Below are positions 6,029 through 8,127 of a DNA stretch of 8,127 nt, piece by piece. Source of the stretch: Bordetella parapertussis (GTDB lineage Bacteria; Pseudomonadota; Gammaproteobacteria; Burkholderiales; Burkholderiaceae_C); contig CAMDJU010000113.1 in assembly GCA_945900695.1 (NCBI GenBank), positions 1-8,127 on the forward strand, given 5' to 3'. Each line of letters opens with the position of its first letter. Positions within the stretch are counted from its first letter, which is position 1. The notes beneath the pieces are model-generated. The model did no database searches. It was not told where the DNA came from and saw nothing but the letters and a program-made list of their open reading frames with translations. Both the position numbers and the translations under genes were made by a program.

Positions 6029-6247
6029 ATGAAGTTTTCCGATATTTGGGCCTATTGCCAAAACAACTGGGCGTTTGCCGTTCTGGCTTTGTTCATGTCG
6101 CCCTTGCTCATCGGCATGTATGTGCTGCACCTGATGGCCAGCTTGGTGGCGCCCATCGCCGAGGTGTATGTGAACAATGAAAAACAAAAATACCTGCGCA
6201 AGGCGCGCATCGAAGGTCGCAAGACCCTGACCCCGCGCCGCGCCTGA
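6029..6247 (+). CDS. Small single-span membrane protein, function unknown
   Basis: A 72-residue protein not recognised as a named family. After a short polar start (MKFSDIWAYCQNN) comes a hydrophobic stretch at about 14-42 (WAFAVLALFMSPLLIGMYVLHLMASLV, interrupted by one Pro), long enough for one membrane helix. The remainder is basic (EKQKYLRKARIEGRKTLTPRRA), which by the positive-inside rule places the C-terminus in the cytoplasm. A good ribosome site supports expression. It lies 54 bases after the adhesin E-like gene, with a weak hairpin between, so they may share a transcript. It ends convergently with the DUF4337 gene. Confidence 0.75.
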   Translation: MKFSDIWAYCQNNWAFAVLALFMSPLLIGMYVLHLMASLVAPIAEVYVNNEKQKYLRKARIEGRKTLTPRRA

Positions 6248-6258
6248 TCTTCGGCCAA

Positions 6259-6286
6259 GCGTTGGGCGCCATGCGGCCCACAACGC
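6259..6286. terminator. Possible bidirectional hairpin between convergent genes
   Basis: GCGTTG (6259-6264) pairs with CAACGC (6281-6286), and GGC next to it can pair with GCC after a 2-base bulge. It lies in the 60-base gap between two converging genes, where a terminator is expected. There is no T-run on either strand, so the call is weak. Confidence 0.3.
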
Positions 6287-6307
6287 CAGGATGCGAGGGG
6301 ATCGTCT

Positions 6308-6898
6308 TCAGATGTGGGCCACGGCCATGGCGCCAATGCCCACGCCGAGCACACCCACGATGTACATGCAGGTCCTGAGCCAGCGCTTTCGGGTGAGCAA
6401 TGCAATCGCGGCCAGGGCAATGGCCACCTGCAAGGTGGTGGTGGCCTGTGCCCAGCGGTGATGCTGGTGAATTTGCCCATCAGATTTTTGATCCCACTCT
6501 TGGGACAGGGCTTCTAGCTTTTCAGCATTGACCTTGATCTCGGCTTTTTCTTGTTTGTAGCGTTTGATCTCGGCTTCGTAAAACTCTTTTTTGGCACCTG
6601 GAGACAACTCCAGGGCCAATTCGCTCAGGTTTTGCTTGGTGCTTTTGGACTGGTAGTAGCTCCATTGATTGGCTGCTTCGGTCTTTTTAATGGCCGCATT
6701 GTTTTTGTACAGACCGGCATTGGCCTGGGTGGCCCCGCTCATGTAGCCAAAAATAGCGCCCACCGTGGCAATCACAGCCGTGAAGAGCGCAATTTGCCCC
6801 ATCATGCTGTTGCCCTCTTCGTCATGCGCGTCGCCGAATTTGGCTTGCTCTAACTCGTGATCGTGGGGGCCGTGAACGTGAAAACCTGAACCCGCCAT
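6308..6898 (-). CDS. DUF4337 family membrane protein
   Basis: A 196-residue protein matching DUF4337, a family of unknown function common in proteobacteria. The N-terminus is His-rich (MAGSGFHVHGPHDHELEQ), typical of betaproteobacterial members and possibly metal-binding. A first membrane helix spans about 34-54 (GQIALFTAVIATVGAIFGY). Residues 62-140 are polar and charged with a likely coiled coil (AAIKKTEAANQW, ELALELSPGAKKEFYEAEI). Two more helices follow at about 152-168 and 174-194. The start at 6898 is chosen over one 10 codons upstream because AGGAG lies 7 bases before it. The gene is the last of a leftward group after the transporter and folA. No enzymatic motif is visible. Confidence 0.88.
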   Translation of the reverse strand: MAGSGFHVHGPHDHELEQAKFGDAHDEEGNSMMGQIALFTAVIATVGAIFGYMSGATQANAGLYKNNAAIKKTEAANQWSYYQSKSTKQNLSELALELSPGAKKEFYEAEIKRYKQEKAEIKVNAEKLEALSQEWDQKSDGQIHQHHRWAQATTTLQVAIALAAIALLTRKRWLRTCMYIVGVLGVGIGAMAVAHI

Positions 6899-6905
6899 GG
6901 GGAAA

Positions 6906-6910
6906 CTCCT
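6906..6910 (-). promoter_or_regulatory. Shine-Dalgarno of the DUF4337 gene overlapping the folA stop
   Basis: On the minus strand the folA stop codon TAG (6911-6909) shares its last two bases with AGGAG (6910-6906), the ribosome site for the ATG at 6898. A ribosome ending folA therefore stands on the start region of the next gene, which indicates translational coupling. Confidence 0.75.
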
Positions 6911-7391
6911 ATTTGTAGTAATGGACAAAACTGTAACTCAATCCACCCTCACCGGCATGAAATTGGCGTGACGTTTCTTTCCATTCGGCGCCCAATGGCG
7001 GGGCATGGGCGTCGCCTTGCGTCTCCATGTCGATCTCTGTCACCACCACCGTGCTGGCCAGCGGCAAAGCCTGTGCGTAAACCTCGGCCCCGCCAATGAC
7101 CCACAAAGGGCCAGGCTCAGGGCACAAGGCCATGGCTTGGGCCAGCGAATGCGCCACCAACGCACCTTTGGCCTGCCAGTCTTTTTGGCGGGTGATCACG
7201 ATGTTGGTGCGCCCAGGAAGGGGGCGAAAACGCTCGGGCAAGGAGTCCCAGGTTTTGCGCCCCATCACCACCGCTTGCCCCAAGGTGGTTTGTTTGAAGT
7301 GGGCCAAATCGGCGGGCAAGTGCCAGGGCAGTTGGCCATCGCGGCCAATCACGCCATTGCGCGAGCGCGCATAAATGAGTTTGAGTTCCAT
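6909..7391 (-). CDS. folA: Dihydrofolate reductase
   Basis: A 160-residue cytoplasmic enzyme that reduces dihydrofolate to tetrahydrofolate with NADPH; in general the target of trimethoprim. The protein begins MELKLIYARSRNGVIG and shows the substrate-site segment LPWHLPADL with catalytic Asp28 (Asp27 in E. coli), MGRKTWDS (43-50), LPGRTNIVITR with the folate-binding Arg61, the NADPH loop VIGGAEVY (98-105), TEID (118-121) and GDAH (127-130). The length equals that of E. coli FolA (159). The ATG at 7391 is used; the frame extends to 7466 without homology and would overlap the transporter. There is no clear ribosome site, and the transporter stop is only 7 bases upstream, so initiation probably depends on coupling. 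thyA, a frequent partner, is not in the window. Confidence 0.97.
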   Translation of the reverse strand: MELKLIYARSRNGVIGRDGQLPWHLPADLAHFKQTTLGQAVVMGRKTWDSLPERFRPLPGRTNIVITRQKDWQAKGALVAHSLAQAMALCPEPGPLWVIGGAEVYAQALPLASTVVVTEIDMETQGDAHAPPLGAEWKETSRQFHAGEGGLSYSFVHYYK

Positions 7392-7398
7392 GATGGTT

Positions 7399-8127
7399 TC
7401 AGTCGGAAGGCAGGGCTTTGGCTTGTCGGTGTGGCAGCAACACCGCTGCAATGGCCACCAGCACACAGGCCATGGCCGCGTAATCTTGCCAGTGGGGAAT
7501 TTCGCCCACCACCACCGTGGCGCACAAGGTGCCCACCACGGGCACGGCCATGATGCTCATCGCACTGGTGGACGCGGGCAAATCGCGCGCCATGCCAAAC
7601 CAAATGATTTGCGCAAAGCCATAGTTGATCAGCACCGCATAGGCCACGCTGACCCAACCCCAGGTCGATAAATGCCAAGGCTGCCAGGTCTCTGTGCCCA
7701 GCGCCGCCAGAAAAATAAACGGGCTGCTGAGCAGCATCATCCACACCGTCAGCGCTTGCACCGGCAGCGTGCTTTGCACGCGGCGCATCAGCAAGGTGCC
7801 CAAGCCCCAGCTGATGGCCCCCAACTCCATCCACAACACCCCCATGGGCTGGCCTTGCAAGGCGCTCAATTCGTGGCTGATCAACAAGCCAATGCCGGCC
7901 AAGGCCGCCACCACGGCCGCTGAACTGCGCCAACTCAAGGCCAAGCCCATGAACACAGCGCCCAGCACCACGGTCCACACCGGCATGGTGAATCCCAGGG
8001 TCGAGGCGCGGCCAGAGGGCAGGGCTTGCACCCCCAAGATGGCAAAGGTGTGCCACAACAACATATTGGGCACACCCAGCACCGCAATGTCGCGCCACTC
8101 GCGCCCCTGCGGCCACATGCGCACGCC
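7399..8127 (-). CDS. EamA/DMT-family inner-membrane transporter, N-terminus outside window
   Basis: An open frame of at least 241 residues running off the right edge; full EamA proteins are about 300 residues with ten membrane helices, so about 50 residues are missing. A GTG near 8124 is internal, not the likely start. About eight hydrophobic segments are visible. The end of the first EamA repeat is seen in ALPSGRASTLGFTMPVWTVV, and the second repeat runs from GVLWMELGAISWGLGTLLMRR through INYGFAQIIWFGMARDL to AMSIMAVPVVGTLCATVVVGE and a last helix (MACVLVAIAAVLLP). The family exports or imports small metabolites such as amino acids; the substrate cannot be told from sequence. It is the first visible gene of the leftward group with folA and DUF4337. 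Confidence 0.93.
   Translation of the reverse strand, partial: GVRMWPQGREWRDIAVLGVPNMLLWHTFAILGVQALPSGRASTLGFTMPVWTVVLGAVFMGLALSWRSSAAVVAALAGIGLLISHELSALQGQPMGVLWMELGAISWGLGTLLMRRVQSTLPVQALTVWMMLLSSPFIFLAALGTETWQPWHLSTWGWVSVAYAVLINYGFAQIIWFGMARDLPASTSAMSIMAVPVVGTLCATVVVGEIPHWQDYAAMACVLVAIAAVLLPHRQAKALPSD

Noticed and set aside
7349..8116. Open frame of 255 codons on the minus strand overlapping the transporter
   Set aside because: The alternative frame shows clear EamA repeats and membrane helices; this one is Gly/His/Arg/Ala-rich without family features.

Overview
The window reads as a chromosomal segment of a betaproteobacterium, most likely a member of the Burkholderiales close to Comamonadaceae. 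This is inferred from the moderately high G+C, the heavy use of TTG for leucine, and the betaproteobacterial look of the GlnA, NtrB, NtrC and DUF4337 proteins. No RNA gene, insertion sequence, phage gene or CRISPR array is visible. Coding density is high, and no gene-free stretch exceeds about 130 bases.

Region 1 (1-3866, plus strand) is the nitrogen assimilation and control locus. It holds the 3' end of glnA (glutamine synthetase with its adenylylation tyrosine), a small exported coiled-coil protein of unknown role, ntrB (sensor kinase) and ntrC (sigma-54 activator). The exported-protein gene overlaps ntrB by 4 bases. Just after the glnA stop is a perfect 12-bp hairpin that competes with an alternative perfect 8-bp stem. 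This is an attenuator-like arrangement that could set how much glnA transcription continues into the control genes.

Region 2 (3888-5477) holds two divergent genes. On the minus strand is xth (exonuclease III), whose 3' end faces ntrC. On the plus strand is an orphan protein resembling the DUF6602 family, in which the usual EVK motif reads EVA. Between them is an AT-rich promoter region with a short palindrome.

Region 3 (5478-6247, plus strand) holds two small envelope genes: a secreted protein resembling surface-adhesin protein E, and a 72-residue single-span membrane protein. Several short palindromes and a direct repeat lie in the spacers.

Region 4 (6308-8127, minus strand) is a tightly packed set transcribed leftward: an EamA-type transporter (5' end beyond the window), folA (dihydrofolate reductase), and a DUF4337 membrane protein. 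The gaps are 7 and 10 bases, and the ribosome binding site of the last gene overlaps the folA stop codon.

No clearly new multi-gene system was found. The most promising leads are the glnA-ntrB junction (competing hairpins plus an unexplained exported protein coupled to ntrB) and the orphan nuclease-fold-like protein with a lost catalytic lysine.
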